DNA from: Primula veris
Lineage: Eukaryota > Streptophyta > Magnoliopsida > Ericales > Primulaceae
Assembly (NCBI GenBank): GCA_963682055.1
Contig: OY821743.1
Location: 36,070,702 to 36,134,701 of the forward strand
DNA length: 64,000 bases
Direction: 5' to 3'
Positions 1 to 12,577 of this stretch are shown piece after piece. Every line of letters starts with the position of its first letter. Positions within the stretch are counted from its first letter, which is position 1. Under the pieces are notes generated by a model that was not told the origin of the DNA, made no database searches, and saw only the letters and a program-made list of their open reading frames with translations. The position numbers and the translations under genes were made by a program.

Positions 1-507
1 TGTGTTTTCTAGTTTTATTACTTCTACTCTTATTCGAGTGTACCAAATCAATAACAAATATCAAGATTAGAAAATCACATATGTCGGGTGTCGAAAAGGA
101 GAGTGCAACTTCGCTTTGCTGACTACTATGCAAAATCGGGAATTTATTAAATTTGATATACATATTTTTTAAAAGGTGGAAAAAAGCTACAAATAATTTA
201 TTAATGTATGGTGAAAAATAAAATACAGAAAAAGCCTCGGGAAAAATAAACAGAACAATCACCCTCTCAAAATGCTTCAAAATCAAGTTGAAATTCTAAA
301 CAAAAATGAATTTACATCTTCTTTCTCTAACGCCTATGGTCTGAAATCTTATAGGAAAAGAGCCAATTTCACCATATGAAGTTTGGCACGCAATGAATAT
401 TACATAGGTTTCCAATTTCCTTAATTTATTCCAAAGATAAAAGTTACTTATTAACGATCAATTGGTATAGGATGTAAAATTTAAACTAGAGGCAAATTCA
501 ATGTTGA
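1..507. other. 3' flank of the first SABATH gene
   Basis: AT-rich sequence downstream of the minus-strand methyltransferase stop codon. It should hold that gene's 3' UTR. I see no other gene and no clear repeat in it. Confidence 0.5.
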
Positions 508-1366
508 TTAACCCTTCTTTGTAAAGGCAACAATCAAACAAGTATACTTGACTTTTTCCATTGAAAACTTATCATCCGCATTCCTGCCAAGTCGGAGGAA
601 CAACTCGTCCATAATTTCCTTTCCAAAGTGAAATTCCATAATCGGCTCAAGCCCAGCTCTGAAGGTCTTAGCAAAACGTTGCCCGGGGGACATTGGAGAT
701 GTCTCGAATTCGCTCATTTGTTCTTGTAGTATTTCATTCCAATAAGTTTCGAAAGTTTCTATTCTAGTTATGTTAAACGACCCTTCTGTTTTTGCCACAT
801 CTTTGAGTTCTTGGTGTGATGGTGCATAATAAGGGACATCGAATGAATCTATCTTCTCCTTTTCAACAAGGCCCTGCACGTGGTGACTCCATCATTTAGA
901 CTTTAGAAAACCCTAAATGAGTAATCATGATACAATATTATCGGATAGCTAATCCCAGACTTTATAATCCTAAAATGTAGATTTTGAACTAAATCCATAA
1001 GTCTCGTTTGTTTGCAGTATTAATAGTAACGGGACTATGAATACCTTCGCACTATGACGAGACAACAAATGAAGGTATGATTAATAGTACGTGTTTGTTT
1101 GCTTTTTATTGGGGTTGTAATATTTTAAAACATCAATAAAAATTATTAGAAATTGTTTTATTTTTATTGGTAGGATGAGATTAGAGTGGTATTATGGTAG
1201 GATGGTATTAGAAATACCGTCGGGCCTACAAGTACCGCGTTTAGTACGAAAAGTGGAGGAAAGACTATTAGTAACACGAGATTAGAAATGATGAGAAATG
1301 AGTGTATTTTGAGTAATAGAGGAAGTGTGATATTGGAAAATGAGAGTATTTGGAGTAAAACAGTGT

Positions 1367-1402
<36 letters not shown>

Positions 1403-3973
1403 ACCATATTTAATCTAAATATCCTCATTTTCCAATACCAAACTCCCCATTATTGCTCCAAATATCTCTATTTCTCATCATTTATAATCACACGTTACTA
1501 ATAGTCCCGCCTCTCGTACCAAACACGATACTTTTGAGCCCGACGGTATTTATAATCTCATCCTACCATAATCTCACTACAACCAATCAAATAGCTAGTG
1601 GGACCATTGGATTCAATATCCAATCCCAATCCAATCCGGATGCAAACAAACGAGGCCATAGTGTAAAACGTTAGTTTATATGAAGGTGCAGTGTAAATCA
1701 ATAAACTAATGGTGTCATTCTTTTCTCCTGATATTGATTAATGCTAAAAATTGGTTTAAGAGACTAGAATTAGTTCTTGTAGAAACTAAAATCGTCATGA
1801 AAAATAACTAAAAGCAAAATAAATAAATGGAAATGTCTATTTATAACCTCGTCAACCATAGTCCTACAATATAATTTTCCAATGAAATAACCTTTACACG
1901 GATTATGTTAATTCTAGCTCGAAGTACTAACAATATACATACAGTAATTGAAAATTAAGGACTTGATTATAAAAGCGGCTACTTAGGCTGTTGGCCTGTA
2001 GTTTTGTAGAGACCGCTCTTCGAAATACTTTAGTTAAAGAAAATGCAGTTCTGAAATAAAATATGAAATGGAAAAAGCAACTAGTTTAAACGAATGAAAA
2101 TTAAATTAAATAATCTAAATTATAATACAAATAATTTCACAATAAAATTAGTGGTGCTATATTCAGTTACTCGTCTTACAATTTAAACCAGTTAATAAGA
2201 ACGTATCATCAAAAGCTACTATTTTAGGTAGTATTTTCTTTCTTTGTAAATTTAGTTGAACTACGATCTTATTCGACTTTGTCCCCCAGCATGTGCTCGG
2301 AGACACCCCATAAATATATAATTTTGCCTATTTTATGGCATTACGACATATCAATCTTTACCTCTGAAGCCATGCTCATTAGGGTTTGTGCAAAAAGTTC
2401 CCATTGGAAACACACCTGTTCTTCAGTTGAGGGCACGCCAGGTTTTCTCCCATTAATTGATAAGACCATTCGCCCACCCTTCACCATTTCTTCCGAGCGT
2501 AATTTTAAAAATAACGCAAAATCATTTTTAAATTGTGACAAATATGCATCTACAACACCAAGCGGGCTTGTTACCGAAAGGCTTATTTTTCCCTTGTTTA
2601 TAGGCATTCTCGTCCCATTGATTTGTAGGGCGTCTGGGACCTACGTTTAAAATGAACATCAACTGAACTTTTATATACATGAGTACCAGATGAGAAAATA
2701 CGTAGTTACGAACTTAGGAGATATAAAAATGATAATGGGTACCTGGGATTTCGGTTAAGAGAGCTTAATTCGGAAATTATCCCATTTAATGCTCTAATTT
2801 AACTTTATATCATTTCAATAACAGTTACTACATTGAAAAACATAGTCACTGAGTAATGCATGATTCTAATAATACTACTTAACCAATGTAAAGTATTACT
2901 CCACTAATCACGGATTTTCACAAACAAAACATGTAAAATTTTCATATACAATTCAAAGAAGAATCCTAATTAGCTAGAAAAATATTGATTGTTTCATTAT
3001 TAACAAACATTAATGGAAGTTTAGATTCCTGAAATTAGTAAATCAACAATCACAATTGTTCTTGTCTATCAATCCTCAAATTTATTGTACTTATATATGA
3101 TCAAAAGTTACTAACCTGGGATAGCCAATGGAGACTAGAAGAGGAGTGCACGAAGTGTAAACTTCCTCTACCAAATAACCTACCATAAAATGAACCTGGA
3201 ACACCTGATACAAAACATTTATTTTCTAAAACGTCCCCGTTTTCATCGTTCAGTTTCTTATAGAACTCTGGCAAAGATTGGAAAATGTTGTTAAAATCAT
3301 TTCCATATAAGTCATTCAGTGAAATCCTAAGCTCCGGGGCACAACCTGATAGGCGACACATGGCAGTGATAGTATCAATTATCTTAGTGATTACGAGTAG
3401 TGTGTTTGGACCTGAGGAGCATCCAAGGTCTGCTATGTCGATACTCTCTTTCGAAATAGATTCGTCACTCAGTAACTCTTTGATAGCCTCTTCAATAAAT
3501 GAATAGGCGGCCAGTATTACTTTCCTCTACAAAATATATTAACGTTTTAAGTAAAAAAGATCAACTCGACTACCCAAAAAAAGTTGTAATAACAGCTTAA
3601 CAGAAATGCTAACAACGTTTTTAGCTAGCCTAGAAACCGCCTTTTTTTGTCAATTAGAGACAACTTCGACAGTCTGTTAGTAGTCTGCTCGAACGTTTTT
3701 TGTTCGTAGCTAATTTGACATTCTTTTAATGTGTCGAAATCGATGAGTTCATGCTTTACTCCTAGATCTCTTTATTTTTCACATCTCTCTGAATTCGATG
3801 ATATTGTTTGTGATGTTATTTCGTAACTCTTATATTATTTTTCATGTCCATTTAGTGAAAAACGTAAAAAAAAAAAAAGGATTAAAATGGGAATCTACTT
3901 GGATTGTTGAGTTCTTGGCATAGCTATCGTGGCCTTCTCCAATATTCATGTGAAACACTTGCTCAACTTCCAT
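508..3973 (-). CDS. SABATH family SAM-dependent carboxyl methyltransferase, copy A
   Basis: Four exons in transcription order: 3973-3899, 3526-3116, 2640-2362, 873-508, all joined in phase 0, giving 376 aa, a normal SABATH length. The start is the ATG of [10 protein letters not shown], with SYAKNS at the end of exon 1, the usual SABATH opening. The SAM-binding motif [10 protein letters not shown] is at residues 58-67, and the substrate-pocket segment [11 protein letters not shown] at 152-162 closes exon 2. Exon 4 carries VPYYAPS and ends KKG-stop. The family transfers methyl from S-adenosylmethionine to a carboxyl (salicylate, benzoate, jasmonate, IAA, loganate) or a xanthine nitrogen in the cytosol. 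The LHW form, rather than the LMW of classic salicylate enzymes, leaves the substrate open. LNDLYG and LFGRG replace the usual LNDLPG and LFP. Intron 3 (874-2361) carries a MITE. A tandem sister lies upstream at 5628-8438. Confidence 0.93.
1000..1655. mobile_element. Palindromic MITE in the last intron of SABATH copy A
   Basis: The ends are inverted copies of CTCGTTTGTTTGCA (about 1003-1016 and 1641-1654). Most of the element folds back on itself: the block around 1160-1365 is the imperfect reverse complement of 1400-1580, for example the GGTAGGATGAGATTA and ACCGTCGGGC segments. The loop is a TA microsatellite (about 1370-1399). CCATA stands on both sides (995-999 and 1656-1660) and may be the target duplication, though the termini are not perfectly symmetrical there. 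No coding capacity. The matching intron of copy B lacks it. Confidence 0.75.
1370..1399. repeat. TA dinucleotide microsatellite
   Basis: About 15 TA units forming the apex of the palindromic MITE. Confidence 0.9.
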
Positions 3974-5627
3974 GGTGTTCCCTCTAATTATCTTTTTCTT
4001 TATCCTGATTAATTTGTTTGGGTATAGTGTAATGTATTTATAATGCATATATTCGATCTGCTCTTTGTATATATAGAGAGAGTGAAATTACACAATCTGG
4101 AAGTTCTGGTAAATTAAGGTGCCTAGCAATTTGTTTTTTCATGAGAAAATACGTGTCAGACTTTAGTGAATTGTTACAAAGTACAAATAACTTGGCAAAA
4201 TAATATTGGACCGACAAATTAATGTGAGATAAGTTAGTACTCCTTCAAATAAAAAATCTTAATTTCCTTTCGTGGTGCAAATTTGTCAGGTTAGGTTCAT
4301 CGGTCTTTCAAACTTTATCGGCTTTTCAACTATATTCATAAGTTAGGAAAGTGTCTTCTATCATATTCGATCTTATATGTATGGAAAGAAACAAACGCAA
4401 GAGTGAAAAACGGAAAACTTTTAATGCCTGAAAATATGATAAAAATAGTAGAATTCTATGTTGTAAATATAAAGAATCTTTTATGCAATGTAAAAAATAA
4501 TGTTATGAATATATTTATTGCTAGATATCGGAGAATAAGTCCTGAGTTTGTTGGTAACTAATCTTGCGTAAATTAGAGTTAGTATTAAGTAATAAGTAAT
4601 TTGTAGTTCGTTTAATTTTTCAAGATTTCATCTCCTTAATATATTTATCGGTCCGTTTACCTTTAAAAAAAATATGTTCATAATTATTTTTTAATTAAAA
4701 TTTTCAAATCATCCTTTTATATTATTTTTAAATTGTTTGTTCAAAAATAATCTGTAAAATTTGATAAATTACAAAAAGAATATAAAAATATCAAATTTTA
4801 TAAAAAAATTTGAACAAAAAATTTAGAAATAATATAAAACGTTAATTTAAAAAATGTAATCGAAAAATAACTAGCAATACACTTAACAAATCCGATAAAA
4901 CGATGAAAACATGATAAATATAACTTCAGAAAATTTGCATCCTTTTCTTAGGATTAAAGCCATAAGCAACACTTGTTTAATAAACGGCCAAGTGGGGTGG
5001 ATATTTATATATGTGAAGATGTAATTTAAGCACTTGATGTAAACATTATTTTTTATCAAAATAAAATGTAATATAGCTTTTTTGTCTCCTCAAACTATTT
5101 TCAGGAATGCTTTCAAGTTAACTTGAATTTTGTAACCATTAATTTAAGTATGTAGATTTAATTCCTAATAGTATGTATTGAACCATTAATTAGCAGATTG
5201 TGTTCAAATATTTACACGGCTACTTTAGAAATTTTTCAATGTTTTATTTTAATTGGGCAAAATCACATTTTTGCTACACCAAACTTTACTTTTTTTTGGA
5301 TACACCAACCTTTGCCCATTAATAGTGTTGTGAGTCTTATTAGCACAGTATAGTTATATAAGAAGTATATAGAGAAGTGTAAAGAGAAGACAAATTGATA
5401 TTTTATTCATATGATGTGTAGAATAAAAAAACCTTTCAGACTATTTATATATGAGAGGTGAGAAATTTTACATGAAGTAAACCCAGCTTATAAGGCTAAG
5501 ACCCGTCTTCAATTATGGTACAAGTACAACCATAATAACGTATAACAGATAGCAAATATAAAAATGCTTATTTGATGATCGATGGTCTATGATGTAAAAC
5601 TTATGCTAAATGCGTAATCAATGTTGA
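3974..5627. other. Intergenic region between the two SABATH genes
   Basis: Holds the promoter of copy A (right after 3974) and the 3' flank of copy B (ending at 5627). A foldback lies inside: 4715-4745 pairs with 4809-4839 with two mismatches over 31 nt, and the stem partly continues inward. This may be a small decayed MITE. No gene is visible. Confidence 0.55.
4068..4075 (-). promoter_or_regulatory. Probable TATA box of SABATH copy A
   Basis: TATATATA on the minus strand, about 95 bp upstream of the chosen ATG, followed by ACAAAGAGC. The tandem copy has TATATAAAGAGC at the same distance from its ATG, so the site is conserved between duplicates. Confidence 0.55.
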
Positions 5628-8438
5628 TCAACCCTTCTTTGTTAAGGCAACAATTAAACAAGTAAACTTCAATTTTTGTTTTGAAAACTGATCATCCACA
5701 TTCTTGCCAAGTCGGAGAAACAACTCGTCCATAATTTCCTTTCCAAAGTGAAATTCCATAATCGGTTCAACCACGACTCTGAAGCTCTTTGCAACACGTT
5801 GACCGGGGGACATTGGAGATGTCTCGAATTCGCTCATTCGTTCTTGGAACAATTCATTCCAATAAGTTTCGAAAGCTTCTATTCTAGTTATGTTAAACGA
5901 CCTTTCTCTTTTTGCCACCTCTATGAGTTCTTCGGGTGATGGTGCATAATAAGGGACATTGAAGGAATCGATCTTCTCCTTTCCAATAAGGCCCTACACG
6001 TGGTGAGTCCATCATTTAGACTTTGGAAAAACCCTTGAAGGGTAATCATGAACAATAATACAATATTATCAAATTGATAGTCAATCCTTGACTTTTAAGT
6101 TTATTTTTTTATTTTTATTTTTGCAAAGAACGGGCATTTATTAATAGCAGGTAGACTTTTAAGTTCATAAAATGTCTATTTTGAACTTAATCCTTGGTGT
6201 AAAATGTAATTTTATATGTACCTGCAAGACTGCAATGTAAAACAATGAATTAACACTGTCATTCTTTTCTCTACCGCTTAAAATTTGTTTTAGAGACTAC
6301 TAGTTCTTAGTATATAGAAACTAATTAAAGTCATCATGAACAATAAATTAAAAGCAAGAAAATGTTGGAAATGTCCACTACCTTTGTCAAATACAGCTAC
6401 AAAGTAAATTTTGATAAATAACCTTAATATTACGCACACACGGTTGATGTTAAATCTAGTTGGAAGTCCTAACAATATATAATAATTGCAAATTAAGGTG
6501 ACCTAATTATAAACCAATAAAGTGTCTGCTTAGGCTGCTGGCCCATAGTTTGTCAATAAAGATGATAGATATTAGCAAAGAGTAAAAAACTATTTTATGT
6601 CACAGTAAAATTAGTATTCAGTTATTTATTTTAATAATTTAAACTAGTCAAGAACATATAATCAAAAGCTACTTCTTTAGGTAGTTTTGTTTTTTCATTG
6701 TAAATTTAGTTCAAGAACTCTTTTTCGACTTCGGCCCCCTTTCATGAGCTCATAGACGCCTTATAAATATTTTTTGCCTATTTAATTTATGACATCAGGA
6801 TAACGAGTGATTTCAATCCTTCTACCTCTGAAGCCATGCTCATTAAGGTTTGTGCGAAAGCTTCCCATTGGAAACAATTATGTACATCAGTTGGGGGCAC
6901 ACCAGGTTTTCTCCCCATAAATGATAGCACCATTCGACCACCCTTCACCATTTCTTCGGAGCGTAGTTTTAAAAATAACGCAAAGTCATTTTTAAACTGT
7001 GACAAATATGCATCTACAATGCCAATCGGGCTTGTGACTGAAAGGCCTATTTTTCCCTTGTTTATGAGGATTCTCGTTCCATTGCTTTGTAGGGCGTTTG
7101 GGACCTACGTTCAAAATGAAGATCAACCAAATTCTTTTATATATATGAGTAGTAGAGGATAAAATCGGTAATTAGGAGATAGGAAAATGATAATGGGTAC
7201 ATGAGACATCAGTTAAGAGAGATTAATTCGGTAGTTAACCCATTAAATGCACTAATTTAACTTTATATCATTTGATCAATAATTTACAAAACTTAGTAAA
7301 TTGAAAAACATGTCAGTAATACTCTCACTGAACACGAATCTTCATAATAGAAACATGTCAAATTTACATATATATATATAATTCGAAGAAAATTCCTACT
7401 TAGAAGTTATATTGAAATGTTCCATTATTATCAAGCCTTGAAATATTAGATTCCTGAAAATAGTAAATCACCAATCATGATTATTCTTGTCGTTAATCCT
7501 TAAATTTATTGTAGTGACCTATAATCAAAAGTTACTAACCTGGGATAGCCAATGGAGGCTAGAAGACGAGTGCACGAAGTGTAAACTTCCTCTACCAAAT
7601 AACCTACCATAAAATGAACCTGGAACACCTGATATAAAACATTTATTATCCAAAACCCCGTTTTCATCGTTCATTTTCTTATAGAACGCTGGCAAAGATA
7701 GGAAAATGTTGTTAAAATCATTTCCATATAGGTCATTCAGTGAAATCCTAAGCTCCGGCGCACAACGTGATAGGCGACACATGGCAGTGATAGTATCAAT
7801 TATCTTAGTGATTACGAGTAGTGTGTTCGGACCTGAGGAGCATCCAAGGTCTGCTATGCTGATACTCTCTTTCGAAATAGATTCGTCACTTAGTAACTCT
7901 TTGATGGTCTCTTCAATTATTGAATTGGTGGCCAATATTAATTTCCTCTACAAAAGATATAACATTTTCAATAAAAAGATCAACTCCACTACCCAAAAAA
8001 AAAGTTGTAAGAATATCGACAGGAATATTGGCAACGTTTTTTTAGCTACAAGCATCCGTTTTTTGTCAATTAGAGACAACTTCAACAATCATTTAGTCTT
8101 CAAGAAGGTGTTTTGTACGTAGCTAATTTAAAATTCTTTTAATGGTTCAAGATAAAAGTGTTCATGATTTACTCCTAGTTTTATTTTATTTTCCAGAAGA
8201 AAAAAGATGTACTTTCTATGGTTAAAAAAACAAAGAAACAACTATCATATTTGGTCATCATCCGAGATACCATACGATAGTGTTTGTGATTCGTAACATT
8301 TTCTGATTATTTTTCTAGTCCATCAGTGAAAAACGTGAAAAAGTAATTAAAATCGGAACCTACTTGGGTTGCTGAGTTCTTGGCATAGCTATCGTTTCCT
8401 TCTCCGGTTTTCATGTGAAACACTTGCTCAACTTCCAT
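5628..8438 (-). CDS. SABATH family SAM-dependent carboxyl methyltransferase, copy B
   Basis: Four exons in transcription order: 8438-8364, 7947-7540, 7104-6826, 5993-5628, all phase 0, giving 375 aa. Opens [20 protein letters not shown] and keeps [10 protein letters not shown] and [11 protein letters not shown]. Exon structure is the same as copy A: exons 1, 3 and 4 have identical lengths, and exon 2 is one codon shorter at ENGVLDN versus ENGDVLEN. It shares the unusual LNDLYG and LFGRG. In exon 4 it differs by GLIGKEK for GLVEKEK and several scattered changes. Introns 1 and 2 still align with copy A, which points to a fairly recent tandem duplication. Same enzymatic class as copy A, substrate not predictable. 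No stop or frameshift was found, so both copies are probably functional. Confidence 0.93.
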
Positions 8439-8524
8439 GGCGTTTCCCTCTAATTCTGTCATCTCTATCCAGATTTGTTTGGGTATAATGTAATATATAT
8501 GTTCAGAATGCATATATTTGGCTC

Positions 8525-8532
8525 TTTATATA
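8525..8532 (-). promoter_or_regulatory. Probable TATA box of SABATH copy B
   Basis: TATATAAA on the minus strand, about 90 bp upstream of the ATG and followed by GAGC, in the same position and context as in copy A. Confidence 0.6.
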
Positions 8533-8660
8533 GCTAGTAATTCTGCCCCTGGTGTCAACTTAACTTGTACTTTTGGACCATTAAAGTACGTAGATATAAT
8601 TCGTAAAGGTATACATGCTTTTAAAACATAGTTTACCCATATAAATATTATCAGGGCTAG

Positions 8661-8960
8661 GGGCGGACCGCTAGTATAACTTATCTAAGGTTAAAAAATT
8701 TCGGTTATCCCAAATTATGTATTTTTATATACAAAAGTTGATGGTAATGAGAATTGAACACATGACAATTGAGTATTAAACATTATGTAGTGTATTATTG
8801 ATCACTCCACCACTAGCAATTATGACAATGTTTATTAAATTATTTTTTAATATTCTAATAATTAGATATTTAGGCTTACGACGTTGTCATTTAAAAAAAA
8901 AATTGGGCCTTCGTGACCAAGGGTACAACCTTACCGGACTGCCCACAGGGCCGCCCCTGA
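8661..8960 (-). mobile_element. Short non-coding insertion with GGGGCGG ends and tRNA-like boxes
   Basis: Flanked by perfect 9-bp direct repeats CAGGGCTAG (8652-8660 and 8961-8969). The ends are inverted (GGGCGGACC on the left, GGCCGCCCCTGA on the right). On the minus strand it has an A-box-like TAGTGGTGGAGT (8815-8804) and a B-box-like GTGTTCAATTCTC (8761-8749), as in tRNA-derived SINEs. A related element is at 43268-43590. The target duplication is clear; calling it SINE or TIR element is inference. Confidence 0.65.
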
Positions 8961-10289
8961 CAGGGCTAGCTACTTGTACATCGGTATTTAGCTTCTATAT
9001 ATATAAATATCTTTCAAACTTCTAATCGCTTCTCATGTTTTAATATCTTTGTAGTAAAATCAGGGGCAGAACCCCATTATTTTTGTAGAAACTCATGGTG
9101 TAAAAAATATGCCGAATAGAAAATAAAATAAATAAGATCTAATACAAAAATAAAGAATTTTTTCTATATTTAACATATTATAAAATAAATATGAAGTTAA
9201 AGACAAATAGTATTGGAAAATAAAATAATTTTTTTAGTAATCTTGTTTAGAAAAATACAATGGTCATTTACGAAATTTGGTAATTTCAAGATAAAAAACA
9301 CAAATTTTTAGAAAAAAACAGCTAACCTGATTTAAACTTCTAACATTCCACTACCTTAAAGTCAATTTTACCACTACACCAACAAATATTTTGTTTAATT
9401 AGAAATGACCATAAATGTATATATCTTAAAAAAATTTAAATTACACATATAAAAAAAATTAAAAAAATCGCCATCGGAGATGGCAACCCCCGACCACCTT
9501 CTGGGTCCGAAGTAAAGCCAATAATTAGATGCATGCATGAAAGTAGCAGGTTCAAGGGGGTCCATAATTTTGTTTTTTCTTCTTAGTGGGAGATTCATCA
9601 TTTTACTTATTCTCTTGCAATTGTGACCCTAGGGCCAAACCATAGCAAAACGTGTTGAATAGGTTGTTAAAAATCATTGAGATCACATAAATATTACATG
9701 TGACATAAAAAAACTTGGTAGGTATACGTTACATTATCAAATAAGTTTATGACCTACATATATAGATTCTATCTGTAGCATATTGATTACATTTTGAACC
9801 ACGGCCACAAAACACGTACATCTCCCTGGCTTGTACGCAAGTAACGATAAAAAGTTAATGAAAAAGTAAATTTTTACATGTTTCTTTTTTTTTTTATCAA
9901 ATTCTTCAAAAATTAGTGTCCCATTATAACACGAAAAAACCCTCATATATAGAGTTGAAAACACATTTAAAATTGTTGGTTACGTCTCTACCTAGGTTGG
10001 CTTGTATACTAAAAAAAAGTTATCATAATATATTTTTGAAGCAAGGTGATTTGTTTTTATTTCATGTTTTCAAATTTCATTTATAGTGTTTAACTATTTA
10101 GTGCAGACATATGTGACACGACACGGACACAGCAAAACAAAACGGTAAAATTTTAAAACTTAGGACACGGCACGACAAGACACGAAAATAAAATAATAAT
10201 AATTAGATTTTTATATGGATTTATATATGTCTAATTTATAAAAACAAGAATAAATATATTAATTGCAACACATACTACAAAATAATATT

Positions 10290-10440
10290 GATTTAGTAAG
10301 GATTAAAAATTGTCTCAAAACAATCACTAATTCGAAATGCTGTCACAAAACCGTCATAAAACCGATCGCTAAACAGCTCGTCATAAAAAAAATATCACTA
10401 TTCCCGAATTTTATTCAGTAATGACACAAATCTTAGTGTA
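10290..10440. repeat. CACTA-like subterminal repeat debris
   Basis: Repeated short motifs of the type GTCACAAAACCGTCATAAAACCG (quoted here only as GTCACAAAACCG and CGTCATAAAA). The same motif family occurs at 48490-48661 next to a TAGTG terminus, so this is probably a fragment of a CACTA-type element. Confidence 0.4.
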
Positions 10441-10758
10441 ACATTTTTTTAATCTGAATATTTGTTATTTTTTAGATAAGTTGTAAATATTGAAAGTTTT
10501 AAAAAAATTTAGTAGTATAATTTGTGTTTTTGATGTTATTAAAATGTTTAAAACGTTTTAAAAAAATGACAATGTGTGTGGGCATGATTACCCTGTCACG
10601 TCAAATTACAAATGAGTTGAAAAGTCTAACACCACGTTTTTTTTTATATAGAATGCACGTGCATGGTTTTCATACTTTTATGAAAGTCATTTTTTTAAAG
10701 TGATATATGTAGCTTAATTTTGAAAATTGAAAGGATTAACAAACTAACCCAATATTTG

Positions 10759-11162
10759 TGATCGATAGATTTTAGTTTTAAAAAAATGTTCTTTAAGTCT
10801 AACATTTATAGACAAATTTGTGATTGTTTTTAAACAAATATTGGTCTTCAAATCATATTTACTTTCTCATGTTAAAAAAAAAAAAGCATTATTTTCTTAT
10901 AGTGACGATTATCCAGATTAATATATTTAAGATCATATTATACATTTTATTTTACAAATATATACAAGGCCAATTATAATGTATAATATGATCTTAAATA
11001 TATTAATCTGGATAATCGTCACTATAAGAAAGTAATGATTATTTTTTTAAATGAGAAAATAAATATGATTTGAAGACCAATATTTGTTTAAAAACAATCA
11101 CAAATTTGTCTATAAATGTTAGACTTAAAGAACATTTTTTTAAAACTAAAATCTATCGATCA
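10759..11162. mobile_element. Long foldback (hairpin) element
   Basis: The left arm 10759-10946 and right arm 10979-11162 are almost perfect reverse complements around a loop of about 32 nt. The outer roughly 100 nt of each arm match without a mismatch that I can see; the A/T-tract part near 10875-10900 differs by several bases. Each arm contains CACTATAAGAAA (or its complement), the classic CACTA-type terminus, placed head to head at about 10894-10905 and 11018-11029. No coding capacity. Confidence 0.85.
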
Positions 11163-12545
11163 TAATTAAATAAATATAAGTCGTAAACTGTCCGGGTAAA
11201 TTACTTTTATTGTCAACTGAATGATCCGATATTTCATCTTTAAAAAAAAAACATTTTCTTAGATTAAAAATGTAATTAGACAACACCAAATGCATTCACT
11301 TTTTTTGCCACATGCCTCGTCTAGCTGCGAGATTACTTATGCCGAGACTAGCTATTTTGGCCGATTATAAGAGCATCCGTATTAGATACTTGTGTTAGTT
11401 ATTGAAAGCTAGCAACTGATACATTTAATTATTATCTTGACTTTATATATCTAACAAACAACTTGATTTAAACATGGAAACTTCTTAAAAAATGAATTTA
11501 TTTACCCAATGAAAAGACATTTGGATACTATATATATCTCTCTTTCACATGTTTTTCTATATAAACATGGAAACTTCTTCTTCTACCACGATTAAAATTT
11601 GATAAAATGAATTTTCAAGCTCTCCTTTTAATGATCTTGACTTTATATATCTAACAAACAACTTGTTTTATTGTACATATTCAACTGACGATAGTGTTTA
11701 TCATTTACACATTTCCATTTTTTTTGTTTGTAAGAAATAGATTTTTGTTTATACACATAAGGACCAGATTCTACCATAATTTTTCTTATCCGCCTATTAA
11801 ACGATTTTAAATAAGTATTATATAACTTTTTAGTTAAAAAAATTATACATGAAATAATTTAAGTTGAAATATGAGTGAAAATAGTGTTTAATTTGAATAG
11901 CTAGCGTGATAGAGAGCCAGTAATATTTTGTTTATATAAAGTGAATAGTTAAAGTTAAAAAAATACACTTTTTTTTTTGGATAAAAATAGCTAAGATGAT
12001 ACTTAGTCTGCTACGGTTGCTTTAAATGAGATTGTAAAAGAATTTCGAACTAATAATACATACGGTGTTAAACTATTTTCAATACCACCACCGTATATGG
12101 ACCTGACATGATTCTAATTACATTGCCTAACACATTTTTTTGGGTACACCAGACTTAATCCATTCTGGAGTTGCAAATGATGCAACCAAACAAGACCTAT
12201 AGGTAACGAGTAATGATGTAAATTCATAAAGAGAGGGATTATAAAAACTGAACCATAGGGGTTAAAATTCTAACTATTTCAAAGCTTATGGATTAAACTA
12301 TAACTTACAAAATTGATTATAAAAAAAACTATATCTTCTAAAGATGATGGCACATTTTTCAAATTGGTCAGACAAAATAACATAAACTATACAACCATAC
12401 ATGTGCAAAATTAAATTAAGTGGAATATTATAAGGACTATTTAATAGTTTATTAAATAATAAACATCTTCCTCACCATTCTAAGATTCTATCTCTTCTTG
12501 TGTAAACACAAAACTTAGATCAAATTCATATCATAATTAGGGTTT

Positions 12546-12553
12546 TATAAAAA
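12546..12553 (+). promoter_or_regulatory. Candidate TATA box of IPK1
   Basis: TATAAAAA preceded by AATTAGGGTTT, a telo-box-like motif common near the promoters of housekeeping plant genes. It stands just upstream of an ATG-free leader. Confidence 0.45.
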
Positions 12554-12577
12554 CCAGTTTTTATCGAAAATTGTTCA

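Larger units (their letters stand above)
8439..12469. other. Repeat-filled intergenic region between SABATH copy B and IPK1
   Basis: About 4 kb without a recognisable gene. It contains a short insertion with direct repeats (8661-8960), a half-copy of the same end sequence near 9060-9073 (TCAGGGGCAGAACC), a stretch of GTCACAAAACCGTCATAAAACCG-like repeats (10290-10440) and a long perfect foldback (10759-11162). The rest is AT-rich and unassigned. Confidence 0.6.

Noticed and set aside
2279..2650. 123-codon plus-strand ORF
   Set aside because: It is the antisense shadow of SABATH copy A exon 3, which has family motifs and matching splice sites.
7706..8122. 138-codon plus-strand ORF
   Set aside because: Antisense of SABATH copy B exon 2 running into intron 1; no domain.
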